From: Silene latifolia
Taxonomy: Eukaryota > Streptophyta > Magnoliopsida > Caryophyllales > Caryophyllaceae
Direction of reading: 5' to 3'
DNA length: 64,000 nt
Assembly (NCBI RefSeq): GCF_048544455.1
Contig: NC_133534.1
Span: 223,972,292 to 224,036,291, forward strand
Numbering within the stretch: position 1 is the stretch's first letter; the number at the start of each line of letters is the position of its first letter. This document shows positions 22,905-34,128 of the stretch, piece after piece. The notes under the pieces are model-generated. The model was not told the DNA's origin. It made no database searches and saw nothing but the letters and a program-made list of their open reading frames with translations. Position numbers and translations under genes: made by a program.

Positions 22905-23076
22905 GAGGCGCGGGCATTCCGGCGGGAGGTTTGAGGTGTCAGGAGAAAGCACAACTTGAAAGGGACAATTCAAGGTGGGAATCCTGAGGACAGGCCTAAA
23001 GAGGCGCGAGCTACTTAGCGAGACAAGCCAGCTCTCCCTTTTTTCTGAAAAACGCGTTGATTGTTTTGTATAAATA
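22905..23076 (+). promoter_or_regulatory. Promoter of Tat2 antisense ORF
   Basis: TATAAATA at 23069-23076 lies 94 bp before ATG 23163, almost the same spacing as in Tat1 (6471 to 6565). Two copies of AGAGGCGCG lie upstream, near 22907 and 23001, in the place where Tat1 has GAGGCGCA repeats. The conservation of TATA and motif between two diverged subfamilies supports a working antisense promoter. Confidence 0.5.
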
Positions 23077-23162
23077 GTGATGTTTGTGCTTCATTGTTTC
23101 ATCATCCGAAACACAATAACATCTCTACAAAACCTCTTCTTCTTCTTCCACAAAAATATTTC

Positions 23163-24619
23163 ATGGATGCCTTTGAGAATGCGTTGCGACAATGGTGCCG
23201 GGATTTGTCGCGTCCCGAAAAGTATCAACTCATTTGCATGGGAGTTGGTCAATTGTTCGTTCTTCGTCAAGTCAAGGTACAATCTTCATTTCTCGAAGCA
23301 TGCTCTCGGTTTTGGGATTGGAAACACCATGTTTTCGTTTTCCCGAAAGGTGAAATTTGTCCACTAGCCAAAGAAGTAGGAGCTATTGGTGGATGGTCGG
23401 GTTGTGTTCCGGTACTTCCTCCGACTCGATTGTGCTACAAGGAGAAATTCCGTTCAATGTTGGGCTTGTCGACAAGTCAAGTCAACTTCCTTCTTGCTCC
23501 ACATGGTGTGGATATGTTGGCTCTTATCAACATCTTTTCAAACCGATTAGATGCCAATGTTTCGGAGGTGGCTAGGAGAAGGGCTCTTGCCTTTTGACTT
23601 GTCCATGTATATCTCTTTGTTGATGCTTTGAAGAAGGAGGGACCGAAATGCTATGGTAGCATGACCCTTGTACATGTGGTTGATCAAATGGAGCATGGTA
23701 GAGATCCATCATGGTTGGTGCTTGGCGAGATCATCCAAGCTTTGGACAAGGAAGGCTCTTTTGGAGAAGCTCCTTCATTTGGGTCCCTAAGGATCCTCCA
23801 AGTGTGGCTATTGGAGAGGCTAAGGTATGTAGAGCCTCCGGTTGATTCTCCTTCTTATTCCTTCCGTCATCTTACCATGGGGAATAAGTTGTACTCGGAT
23901 AGTTTTGCTTCCACCGAGGCTTATTGGGCCGCAATATTGGCGGAAGAGGGTGGCCCTCACATCCGTTGGTGGTGCCATGGTGGCACTTGAGGTACTTCAC
24001 GGGGTTGCCCGCTTCGGGCGCTAGTCCTCGTTCTTTGATGGTGGTGGTTTGAAGGTTTCTTCCTTCATTTATCCCGAAAGGCTCATGAGGCAAATGGGGC
24101 ATCAACTAAAGGTTCCCGCTCAAGATACCCTTGTCCAAGAGAATGTTTTCCAAAACTCTGAGCTTGTGGAGGTCTTCGAAAGATGGTGCTGCCACTCGGC
24201 CACTTTGGGAGGTACCAAACCCCGTTGCCACAACATGGGTGACTCCCGCTTATGTCAAGTGGTCAAGAGCTTCGTCCTTGGAAGAGAGGTCAAAATACCG
24301 TAAGGACAAGATCGTCGATCTGAAGTATCGAGAGGTTGGCAAGGCCAACCGTGCCTTGTTTGAGGGTTATGTTGATGGAGTTAGCCCCGATGTGATGAGG
24401 CCACCAAAGAGAATAAGCTCGGGTCCCAAGAATATAGTGGGCCGTGCATGGGCTCATTTTGGGCCGAGCATGAGGTCTTGTAATGGACTAGAGGCCGTTG
24501 CCGCTGTAGATCCGTTGAGGATCCGTTCCGAAGAGGAAGTTCATGCTAGGCGGGCCAACAAGAAGAACAAGGGGAAGATGTACCCCGAGGGAAAAGACAA
24601 GGGTAAAATGGAAGAGTGA
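23163..24619 (+). pseudogene. Tat2 antisense ORF, plant-mobile-domain-like, intronless
   Basis: A homologue of 6565-8080 in Tat1. ATG 23163 begins MDAFENALRQW; the shared core is FWDWKHHVFVFPKGEICPLAKE and the IGGW block. The frame stops at 23595-23597 (a TGA where Tat1 reads a Cys), then resumes as LVHVYLF...; shifts occur near 23960 and 24050. It then reads ERLMRQMG (as in Tat1) and ends in a basic tail with DKGKMEE. At the place of the Tat1 intron the codons run straight through (ILQVWLLERL). The function is unknown; it lies antisense to, and just downstream of, integrase. The mobile-domain assignment is tentative. Confidence 0.65.
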
Positions 24620-25424
24620 AGACCTCTATTACCCACTTTATTATTATGTTGTATTAGTGTTGTGAGTTTTTATTATGTTGTACTAGCTATGTTTTGTGTG
24701 TTTTGTGCTAGTTTTATTACGTGAGGTGCTTTAGTCGACACCTTAGCTTTGACAAGTTGTAGACTCGTCGAGCTTTATTTGTTGTTGAAATTGTAATCCC
24801 TCCCATTATTAATTAAATAAGAGGATTGCTCGTGTCAAAAATTGTGAACGCTTGTTTCTTCCATCCATTTTGTAAAGGCAATTCGGTTTGAATTGTGCTA
24901 AACATTTGCACTTGGGAAAGTGGTATTTTTTTTTTGTGGGAAGGGAGAATGGCTTTTTTATATTTTTGTGGGAAAGGGAATGGTTTTCCCTCTCTTTTCT
25001 GTTGGGGATATTTTTTTTGTATGTGGGTTTTTTTTTTATTATGGGGATGGTTGTATCTTTTTTGCATAATAAAGGACTGCCTACGTATCCACCTGAAAAG
25101 GTGAAATCAAACCATGATCGTCGTTCGAAATGTTTTGTAAATTTGATTGGGTTTTATGGTTGTATCCCTCAGGTATAAGGGGGACTGCCTAAGTATCCAC
25201 CTGAAGAGGTGAAATCAAACCATGCTCGTAGTTCAGGGGTTTTGTTTGTTTTAGTACAAATGGATGTTGCCTTTAACAGATCAAAGGACATTCAAAACGG
25301 GCAAGGTGCCGTAACTTAGACTTGATAAAGCATGCAATTTCAAATCAGAACGCGTTTGAGGAACTTGACTTGAAAAGGGTTGAGGTGGTTGCTAGTTGTA
25401 AAACTAGGCTGGGGTCGTTGGCTG
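24620..25424. other. Spacer with a duplicated conserved element
   Basis: A block GACTGCCTA(C/A)GTATCCACC TGAA(A/G)AGGTGAAATCAAACCATG...CG occurs twice (about 25074-25130 and 25188-25235) and once in Tat1 (8335-8390). It holds a small hairpin (CACCTGAA, AGGTG). Poly-T-rich low-complexity sequence lies at 24925-25060. No coding sequence. Confidence 0.55.
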
Positions 25425-26283
25425 CTACGGTTCAAGGGTAGTATTTCTTGAGTTGTCTAGGTTGGTCGGGTTTGTAAAATCCTCCCCGTCTAGGTCACTC
25501 AGTCTCACTGCGCCCCCCGAAAGTATTTTATTGACCAGGTATGGCCCGACCCAGTTAGGCTTGAATTTTCCCCTCGGATCGACGGGTAACGGTTCTCGGA
25601 CAGACTTGAGGACCAAGTCACCTTCCTTGATGTTCCTGGGTTTGATTTTCTTGTTGAATGCCCGTTGTATACGTCGTTGGTATAGCTGGACGTTGTGCAA
25701 GGCGTTGAGCCGCCGCTCGTCTAGAAAAGTGAGTTGTTCGTACCTTCGACGAGTCCATTCCGCCTCAGGGACTTAACTCTCCAGTAGGACGCGTAGAGAA
25801 GGGAACTCTTACTCTACCGATTGAACTGCCTCCATACCGTATGCTAGGTAGAAGGGTGTGATGCCTGTCGGTGTCCGAATGGAGGTTTCGTATCCCAAGA
25901 GTAGGAATGGGAGTTTGCTCGGCCAATCGCGATAGTTGTCTTGCATTTTCTTGATAATGGTGACAAGAGTTTTATTGGCTGCCTCCACCGCTCCGTTGGT
26001 TTGGGGATGGTAAGGGGATGATCGATGTCGTTTGATCTTGTATTTGTCCAGCAAGGCCTGAGTTTCCGCCCGGAAGTGAGAGCCTTGATCGCTAATGATT
26101 TCATGGGGTACCCCATATCGACAGATGATGTTGTTTTGGATGAACTTGGCCACTTGTTTGGCGGTCAAGACTGCATATGACTGCGCTTCTACCCATTTGG
26201 TGAAGTAGTCGATGTCGATTAGGATGAAGCAATCCCTCTTAGTGCCTATCGGGTTGACTTTCCCGATGATGTCGATGCCCCAG
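25425..26283 (-). pseudogene. Tat2 integrase core and C-terminal domain
   Basis: Catalytic triad blocks: IDIDYFTKW (Asp, about 26205), SDQGSHF (Asp) and NGAVEAAN (Glu). The C-terminal domain at 25425-25700 has GKFKPNWVGPYLV. A frame break occurs between 25700 and 25809. On the right the frame is cut by the insertion at 26284; removing it brings WPFSTWG (32463 onward) next to IDIIGKVNP, so the insertion lies inside the integrase gene. Confidence 0.85.
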
Positions 26284-27626
26284 TGATACGTGCATTTTAT
26301 ATAGTTTTTTTGGCCTATTTATGCACGTATTTTTATGTTATTATCATGGTTTTATGCTACGAAATGCCCCGAATATACTACTTTGGGTTATCTTGTCTTA
26401 TTTGAAGGAATGGACCAGAAAGTAGTGAAATCAAGCCATTTATCGTCCGTTTTGCATGCATTTGGAGGAAGAGTGAATTTGGAGCGGAATTATTGCTGTC
26501 TTGGGATGCGTGAAGCTGTTTCGGGAGTTAAAAGGACAAGTCAAAATCAAACTAACGAGATTAATGAGCTGCTGAAGTCAAGATTTACTCGATCGAGTAC
26601 TTAACTGGTTGATCGAGTGGTTTTAGGTCAAGTAATAAGTCGATCGAGTACTTTAGTTGGTCGATCGACCAGTTTCATATTAGTGTTTAGTCGATCGAGC
26701 ACTTCTTTTGGTCGATCGAGCGGTTTGAGCCTGAGTTTGCTCGATCGAGTAGTTTAAAACCACTCGATCGAGTGGATTCTCCTACGGGCTTGGGCTTTTT
26801 AGTTTATTTCCGTCAATTAGGTTAAATAATTCCTATTTTCTTATAAATAGGAAGTTAGGACGTCATTTGTAAGGGTGTGTTCTTCGTCCGGGATCACACG
26901 TTACTTTTACTGCTGCTTTCCTTCTGCTTCTTCCTTCTCTTATTTTCCGGATCATTATTGCTGTAATTTATTCCTTCCCTTTACTTTTATTTAATGCCTA
27001 TTTCTTCTTTATCTCTCGTTCTTATCTCTTTTACCATTATGTCTAGCTAATTCTCTTGCTAGGATTAGGGTAGTCAATGAATGAATGTTAATTGCTAATT
27101 AGGCTATTAGATCTGTCGTTGCTATTGTTGTCTTTGTTGTTAAACTGCCCTTATGTGTATCTTGCTAGTTGATTCGAAGCAATTAGCCTTTTAATATTGG
27201 TAACCCTTGACCTGGACCGAAAGGTTGGAATAGGTGAGACCCGCAGTGAACAATAAGATGCTTTAGTGAGGGCGAAAGTTAAGTAATAGCATTTTAGGGT
27301 GAATTGAGACCGAAAGGAGATATTCGTTGCCCCTTAGACCAACACATCGACTGATTTGTGACCTTACCCGCAATTAACTAACGTTCATTGATGACCCGAA
27401 ATCCTAGTTCCCTTCTCTTATTGTTAATTTCTCTTGCCTTTATCTTTCTTGCCTTTAGCCTCATTAGTTTAGTCAAAACATTTCAAACCCCCAATTGTGA
27501 CATTAGACACATAGAATAGACAAGTAGATAGTAAACCGCCTCCCTGTGGAGATCAACCCTACTTACCGCTGACTTCTGTTGGTAGTAATCTTGGTATTTA
27601 TTTTTGGTACAGAAACGACCGTATCA
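26284..27626 (+). repeat. 5' LTR of non-autonomous element
   Basis: 1343 bp, TG...CA ends. A cluster of about nine CTCGATCGAG-type palindromes lies at 26587-26775, followed by TATAAATA at 26842-26849. The palindromes therefore occupy the promoter-proximal part of U3. The remaining sequence is non-coding. Confidence 0.9.
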
Positions 27627-27631
27627 AATTT

Positions 27632-27649
27632 TGGCGCCGTTGCCGGGGA
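27632..27649 (+). other. Primer-binding site, Athila type
   Basis: TGGCGCCGTTGCCGGGGA starts five bases after the LTR end. The identical core occurs at 39995-40012 in the Athila-like element, which suggests a shared primer tRNA (tRNA-Asp type by family knowledge). Confidence 0.8.
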
Positions 27650-27828
27650 AGAAACTATTTATTTATTTGTTTAATTCTGTCTGTTTTTAGCCTCAGGGAA
27701 ATTTTCCCTTTTGGCCGTTCTAATCTTTTTCTTTAGTGCTGTTTTGATAGGCCTTACAGGTTCTACCTAGACAGTTCTAGGTGAAAGATCGTCAAAGGGA
27801 AGGCTTGAGTACCTTTGACCCATCACCT

Positions 27829-29107
27829 ATGTCCCATTATATGGCACAACAGGTGATTTACTGCGGGAGATGTGGTGCTGCTGAGCACAATGCAGCCTTT
27901 TGCATGGCGTAGAAAATGACGAAGTTTACGCGTTCGGCCAGCGTGATCGAGCTAGTCAAGCGGCATGTAGTTGTGCCGCGACATCCACCCTATCAATGGC
28001 CACCACAACAAGATCCTCCCCGATATACGAAAGAAGAGATTGCGGAGCTGAAATCTCTGTTGGAGACACTTGCATCCCAAGTGCAAGAAGATGATAGACG
28101 CACTTGTGCGCGACTTGATAAGCTCGAGTCTGAAATAGCTCAGTTAGTTGCTGAGTCGGATAGTTGGCAACCAGAAGAGGTATACTGTACTTAGAGCGGT
28201 TTTTCCCATGAAGAAACCGTGTTGGCCAATGCTGAGGATGAATTTTATGACTCGGATGACGAATTTCTATCATATTTCAATAGCTTACACGATGATTTTG
28301 TCAGACGGGAAGAATCACTCGAACGAGTGACTTATATTAGTCGATCGAGTGAATTTCCAGAAGAAAGTTCTCGATCGAGTGATATTTATACTCGATCGAG
28401 TGAAATGCAGGAGGAAAGTACTCGATCGAGTGATAACTCTGCTCGATCGAGTGAGTTGGCCAGTGGGAGCTTTGATTCATCACTTGGGTTCATTCTAGAT
28501 GACGATTTTGATGATGATAATGGTTACGGTGAATCCCCTATTCAAAGCCGAGTTGGATGCACTTGAGGCTGCGATTTACGGGCTGAAATCCACTGAGGAG
28601 GGTGACGAGGAAGCAGCTGAGTCGGTAATTGCTCCTAGCACGGAAGAGGTAATATCTTCCTTTGTCAATGATTTCGTCATTGAGAGCGACCAACCCGAGG
28701 TAGTAAACGATAATTTATTTATTGTTTGTTTAAATAGTATATTGCCTCAGTTGACTTATGTTTCGCATTCTAATGCTTTACCCTCTCCCAGTTGGTCAAT
28801 CAATTTAATGCCTTTTCACCGTACTTATCGTCATAAACTTGTTAATCTGAAACGGGGCCCCACTTTATTGTCAATTGCTCCCGAGCTCCTCTATTTTGTG
28901 GACAAATTTAGGAGCTCTCATAGGAAATTTGTTAGACTTAAATGTTTACATACTTTTATTTCCTATGCTTGTATTCCACTATGGTGCTACTTACATTTCT
29001 GTGTAGCACATGCGCAGATTTATGATTTAATGCTGCGCGCTTTGAGCTGTTTTGATTATGACTGTCTAGAGAGGCTCGAAGAAAAAGAAGGTCGAGCTGG
29101 GACCTGA
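27829..29107 (+). pseudogene. Gag-like frame with zinc knuckle and palindrome-encoded TRSS repeats
   Basis: From ATG 27829 the frame reads a CCHC zinc knuckle (CGRCGAAEHNAAFC, C-x2-C-x4-H-x4-C), a TAG at 27910, then a probable coiled coil (about 28035-28160), a TAG at 28192, and an acidic stretch with repeated (T/S)RSS(E/D) at 28340-28450. That peptide repeat is the direct translation of the ACTCGATCGAGT palindrome. A frameshift near 28545 leads to a second part ending at 29107 with no recognised domain. The knuckle supports gag ancestry; the rest is unlike the Athila gag at 40110. Two stops and one shift make it non-functional as read. Confidence 0.55.
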
Positions 29108-31118
29108 CTGAAGCTAGCGCTACCCGGGAGGCAACCCGGAGTTTTTATTTTGCATTTTTATTTCATTTCAGTTGTAATAAATGGTTTTTCATACCATAGA
29201 CTATCTCAGTATGCTTGTTTTGTTAGTTTGCGGGCTGTTTTTATTTGCGTTTTGCAGGAACACACTGAGGATCACTCGATCGAGTACTTTTTGTACTCGA
29301 TCGAGCACTTTTGTTGCTAAATCCTCTCGATCGAGTGATTATTTTACTCGATCGAGCACCTGCAAAGAGAGAACTACTCGATCGATTGCTATTCTTCTCG
29401 ATCGAGCAGTTTTAGACGCCCAGTTCACTCGATCGACTACTGTTGGGCTGCTATCGAGTGTTATTGACTTGGATTCGCTTCCCGTGACGATATTTGGGCT
29501 ATTTAGCGACCTCCCACGTTCTTTGGCTGGTTTGGGAGGTCCCTTATTCGCGCAATCTTGTAAGCTTTCCGTATTTACTCTCTTTCTCTTCCAGTTTGCA
29601 TTTCCTTTCCATGTTTTGGTACAATGAGGGCATTGTACGGTTTGGTTTGGGGAGGTTATGCATCCATATCTGTGTCTGCATCTTGTTTTTTTATTGCATT
29701 TCTGTTATCACGTTTAATTTTCGTATTGCATTGTTGTTTATTTTCATAAAAATTTAAAATCTCATAAAAATCAGAAAAATTTCAAAAATTCAAAAATTTT
29801 CACGTTTATTTTAGCATATAGGTCGAGTCGGAACGGTAGATTTCTATGATGATATTGCACTGCAATTGTCTTTTTGCTTAAGCCTTGCTATAAACTATTA
29901 TTCTTTTTAGCTTTGTCTTATTGCATATCTACGAGTTAATGTTGAATTTAGCTGAACGAATAGACTTGACCTGAAATTCTGGCAACCTACTTATAATTTC
30001 TAAGGATTAGAGCCGTATAAACTGGTGTCATTTGTGACCAGTTTCATGTAGGATTGTGAGTAGTTACTCCTTGCATAACATGTTCATCAATTTGCACGTA
30101 TATGAAATTCAATTGCTTTTTGCCTACATACATTCGGGTTAGTGGTTGGTGTCACATGCAGGGAGGTGCTTACATTTCCCCTTTCTTTCATTTTTACCCA
30201 TTTAAGTCCACATTAACCAAATCTGCCTGTTGACCCTTAGCTACATTCCAAATTTAGCCTGCCTTGTCAAGCTAGTTTAGATTGTTCTGCGGTATATCGT
30301 CTATTGTATCAAGTTTGGCTCGTTTTCTGCTAATTCGGAGTTGGTAATCTATGAAGAAAAGGAGGATGATGAAAAAAAGACGTGAAAATGAAACGAAAAA
30401 AAAAAGTTGAAAAAACAAGATTCGAAAAAAAGAGAAAAAAAAAGAAGAAACCGAAAAAAAAAAATAGAAAGAAAAAAAAAAGATGTTGTTTGATGAGACG
30501 GTTTCGCTCCTATGCTTTATCTATATCATTTGAGGAGTATCTTCAGTTCGGTTTGGTGAGTTTTCTGCCAAATGGAAGGCATTGTGCTTAATTCATAATT
30601 GAGTTGGAAATGGATGTTGTCATATGGTTCTGTTTAGGTACTAGCTTGATCACCTATACCTCCACATTCCCATAATTGTTTTGCCTTTTCTTATCCATTG
30701 CCTCACTTTACCATATTTTTGTAATCCCTCGGCTGTGACAGGACCTCGTTTGGTTGGAATGTGTGTACGGTAGCTAGAATTGTCTATCATATTAGTTGCA
30801 TGCATGTTTATGTGGGTCGTAGTTTAGGTGAGCGACTATTTCTCTTTCTCTCTTACATATATATGTTCACCCTTTGCTTCATGAGAGAAGAGTGACCCGT
30901 GAGAGTCCATTATTAAAGGTCTTGCAAGGTCGACGGTTCAACTTTATTATAAACATCCTATAACTCGTTTGCATTTGACTGTTTGCTATAAGTGTTAGTT
31001 TGCTTGCATTAAATTGGTTTAAGCTGGCATTTGTAGCTAGCTCTGAGTTATCTTTTCCGTTCCATTAGTTTGCATTTAGTTTACTCGAGGACGAGTAAAG
31101 GTTTGGTTTGGGGAGATT
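29108..31118 (+). other. Non-coding interior: palindrome array, purine tract, PPT
   Basis: A second palindrome array (about eight CTCGATCGAG-type sites) lies at 29274-29450. An A/G-rich purine tract of about 130 bp lies at 30350-30482. The polypurine tract TTGGGGAGA (31108-31116) directly precedes the 3' LTR. No other gene is seen. Confidence 0.65.
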
Positions 31119-32462
31119 TGATACGTGCATTTTATATAGTCTTTTTGGCCTATTTATGCACGTATTTTTATGTTATTATCATGGTTTTATGCTACGAAAT
31201 GCCCCGAATATGCTACTTTGGGTTATTTTGTCTTATTTGAAGGAATGGACCAGAAAGTAGTGAAATCAAGCCATTTATCGTCCGTTTTGCATGCATTTGG
31301 AGGAAGAGTGAATTTGGAGCGGAATTATTGCTGTCTTGGGATGCGTGGAGCTGTTTCGGGAGTTAAAAGGGCAAGTCAAAATCAAACTAACGAGATTAAT
31401 GAAGCTTTGAAGTCAAGATTTACTCGATCGAGTACTTAACTGGTCGATCGAGTGGTTTTAGGTCAAGTAATAAGTCGATCGAGTACTTTAGTTGGTCGAT
31501 CGACCAGTTTCATATTAGTGTTTAGTCGATCGAGCACTTCTTTTGGTCGATCGAGCGGTTTGAGCCTGAGTTTGCTCGATCGAGTAGTTTAAAACCACTC
31601 GATCGAGTGGATTCTCCTACGGGCTTGGGCTTTTTAGTTTATTTCCATCAATTAGGTTAAATAATTCCTATTTTCTTATAAATAGGAAGTTAGGACGTCA
31701 TTTGTAAGGGTGTGTGCTTCGTCCGGGATCGCACGTTACTTTTACTGCTGCTTTCCTTCTGCTTCTTCCTTCTCTTATTTTCCGGATCATTATTGTTGTA
31801 ATTTATTCCTTCCCTTTACTTTTATTTAATGCCTATTTCTTCTTTATCTCTCGCTCTTATCTCTTTTACCATTATGTCTAGCTAATTCTCTTGCTAGGAT
31901 TAGGGTAGTCAATGAATGAATATTAATTGCTAATTAGGCTATTAGATCTATCGTTGCTGTTGTTGTCTTTGTTGTTAAACTGCCCTTAACTGTATCTTGC
32001 TAGTTGATTCGAAGCAATTAGCCTTTTAATATTGGTAACTCTTGACCTGGACCGAAAGGTTGGAATAGGTGAGACCCGCAGTGAACAATAGGATGCTTTA
32101 GTGAGGGCGGAAGTTAAGCTAATAGCGTTTTAGGGTGAATTGAGACCGAAAAAAGATATTCGTTGCCCCTTAGACCGACACATCGACTGATTTGTGACCT
32201 TACCCGCAATTAACTGACGTTCATTGATGACCCGAAATCCTAGTTCCCTTCTCTTATTGTTAATTTCTCTTGCCTTTATCTTTCTTGCCTTTAGCCTCAT
32301 TAGTTTAGTCAAAACATTTCAAACCCCCAATTGTGACATTAGACAGATAGAATAGACAAGTAGATAGTAAACCGCCTCCCTGTGGAGATCGACCCTGCTT
32401 ACCGCTGACTTCTGTTGGTAGTAATCTAGGTATTTATTTTTGGTACAGAAACGACCGTATCA
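31119..32462 (+). repeat. 3' LTR of non-autonomous element
   Basis: 1344 bp, near-identical to 26284-27626. It has the same palindrome cluster (31420-31610) and a TATA box at 31677-31684, and ends GACCGTATCA before the CCCAG target duplication. Confidence 0.9.
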
Positions 32463-34128
32463 CCCAGGTTGAGAAAGGCCAGGGTGATGTCATGGTGTAT
32501 AAAAGGGATGGTGGTACGTGTTGTACGTTGGCGAATATTTAGCAATTGTGGCAATGTTTGACGTAGTTATGGCAATCGGCTTCCATGGTGGTCTAGTAGT
32601 AACCTAGCCGCATGATCTTCCGGATAAGCATCATTGCGCTCATGTGAGGGCCACATTCCCCGTCGTGGACCTCTCCCATGACTTTTTTGGCTTTGTGATG
32701 GTCAATGAAAAGGAGGAGAATTCCTTGGGGTGTTCTTTTGTATAGTTGATTTTGGTTTATCACGAATTGTGATGCAAGAAAACGGATGGCTCTTTGTCCT
32801 CTTTGATAAGAGTTGGGAGGGAATTCGTTTTTGGTTTTGTAGTTGAGGATGGCTTGGTACCAAGGTTCGGCATGGTTTTCCTCGTCGTTGTTGATGGCAC
32901 AGATGTGAGCTGGCTCGCTCCTTCTCTCGACGCATAGGGGCATCGCTGTCATGTCGTCGGGTATGTTGACGAGTGCGGTAAGTTTTTCCAGGGCATCAAC
33001 AAATTGAATTTCCTCTCGTGGCAAGTGGAAGTAGTCGACTTGGTCGAAGAACTTGGCCTCTTGATTGATTCTTGCTCGGTAGGGAGCTAAGCTGTCACTT
33101 CGTATTTTCCATGATCCGGACACCTGATTGATGATGAGTAAGGAATCGCCGTGGACCCTCAGTCTCTTGATGCCAAGTGTGATGGCTGCTTGTAGGCCGA
33201 TGAGGCATGCTTCATATTCAGCGGCATTGTTGGTGACGTCGAAGTCTAGCTTGACTGATATCGGAACATGTTCTCCCTCTGGTGATATTAGAAGGATTCC
33301 TACCCCGAAGCCTCTCAGATTAGATGCACCATCGAAGTATAGGTCCCATGTGTCGGTGTCGGCACAAAGGATGTCCTCGTTAGGAAGTGACCAAGTGTCA
33401 GTCGTTGGATCCTCGTTGACGGGATTCTCTGCTAGGAAATCGGCGACTGCTCTTCCCTTGATAACCTTGAGGGGTACAAACTTGAGATCAAACTTGGACA
33501 GTATGAGTGTCCATCTAAACATCCTTCCGTTTAGTACGGGTTTTTCGAAGATATATTTGACCGGTTCCATCTTGGAGAGGATGTGGACTGTGTAGCTAAG
33601 CATGTAATGTCGTAGCTTCTTTGTCGACCATACTAGGGCAAGGCATGTCTTTTCCAGTTGGGTGTACCTTGTCTCGAACTCAATGAACTTTTTGTTGATG
33701 TAGTAGATGGCTCGTTCTTCACCGTCAACTATTTGTGCTAGCATTGATCCCATGGCTGTGTCGGTGACAGTCAGGTATAAGGACAAAGGAATCCCTGGTT
33801 GAGGTGGCATGAGGACAGGAGGTTTGGATAGGATTGCCTTTATCCTGTCGAAGGCCTTTTGACAATCGTCGTCCCAATCGGTGTGATCGGAGGCGCGAAG
33901 TTTCTTGAAGATTGGTTCATAGATCATGGTGAGCTTGGCAATGAAGTGGCTGATGTATTGGACCTTACCGAGAAATCCCCGAATCTCCTTCTCGTTCTTA
34001 GGCCGTGGCATTTGTTGAAGGGCGTTGATTTTGGTTGGATCAATCTCAATGTCTCTCTTGCTGACGACATGTCCCAAGAGTTTTCCGGAGGTGATCCCGA
34101 ATGCACAATTCTGAGGATTTAGTCTCAT
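32463..34128 (-). pseudogene. Tat2 RT end, RNase H, archaeal RNase H, integrase zinc domain
   Basis: The frame 34128-32593 runs from the RT thumb (LLGHVVSKRDIEIDP) through gypsy RNase H (LEKTCLALVWS), the archaeal-type RNase H (YFDGASNLRGFG, NNAAEYEACLIGL, VHGDSLLIINQ) to the integrase HHCC start (HDGECGPHMSA). A Trp-to-stop change at 32593 ends the frame just before the CHNC half. In the archaeal RNase H the C-terminal ADALAKL block of Tat1 reads VDALEKL here. The remaining 130 bp up to the insertion continue the integrase frame. Confidence 0.85.

Larger units (their letters stand above)
26284..32462 (+). mobile_element. Non-autonomous LTR element with Athila-type PBS, inserted in Tat2 integrase
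   Basis: Two LTRs (26284-27626 and 31119-32462) begin TGATACGTGCAT and end GACCGTATCA. They flank a 3.5-kb interior with a PBS of Athila type, one gag-like frame, non-coding DNA and a polypurine tract. The target duplication CCCAG is present at 26279-26283 and 32463-32467. No RT, RNase H or integrase motif is present, so it depends on another element, presumably an Athila relative with the same PBS. The two LTRs differ at roughly 30 sites by eye, a fairly recent insertion compared with its Tat2 host. Confidence 0.9.
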
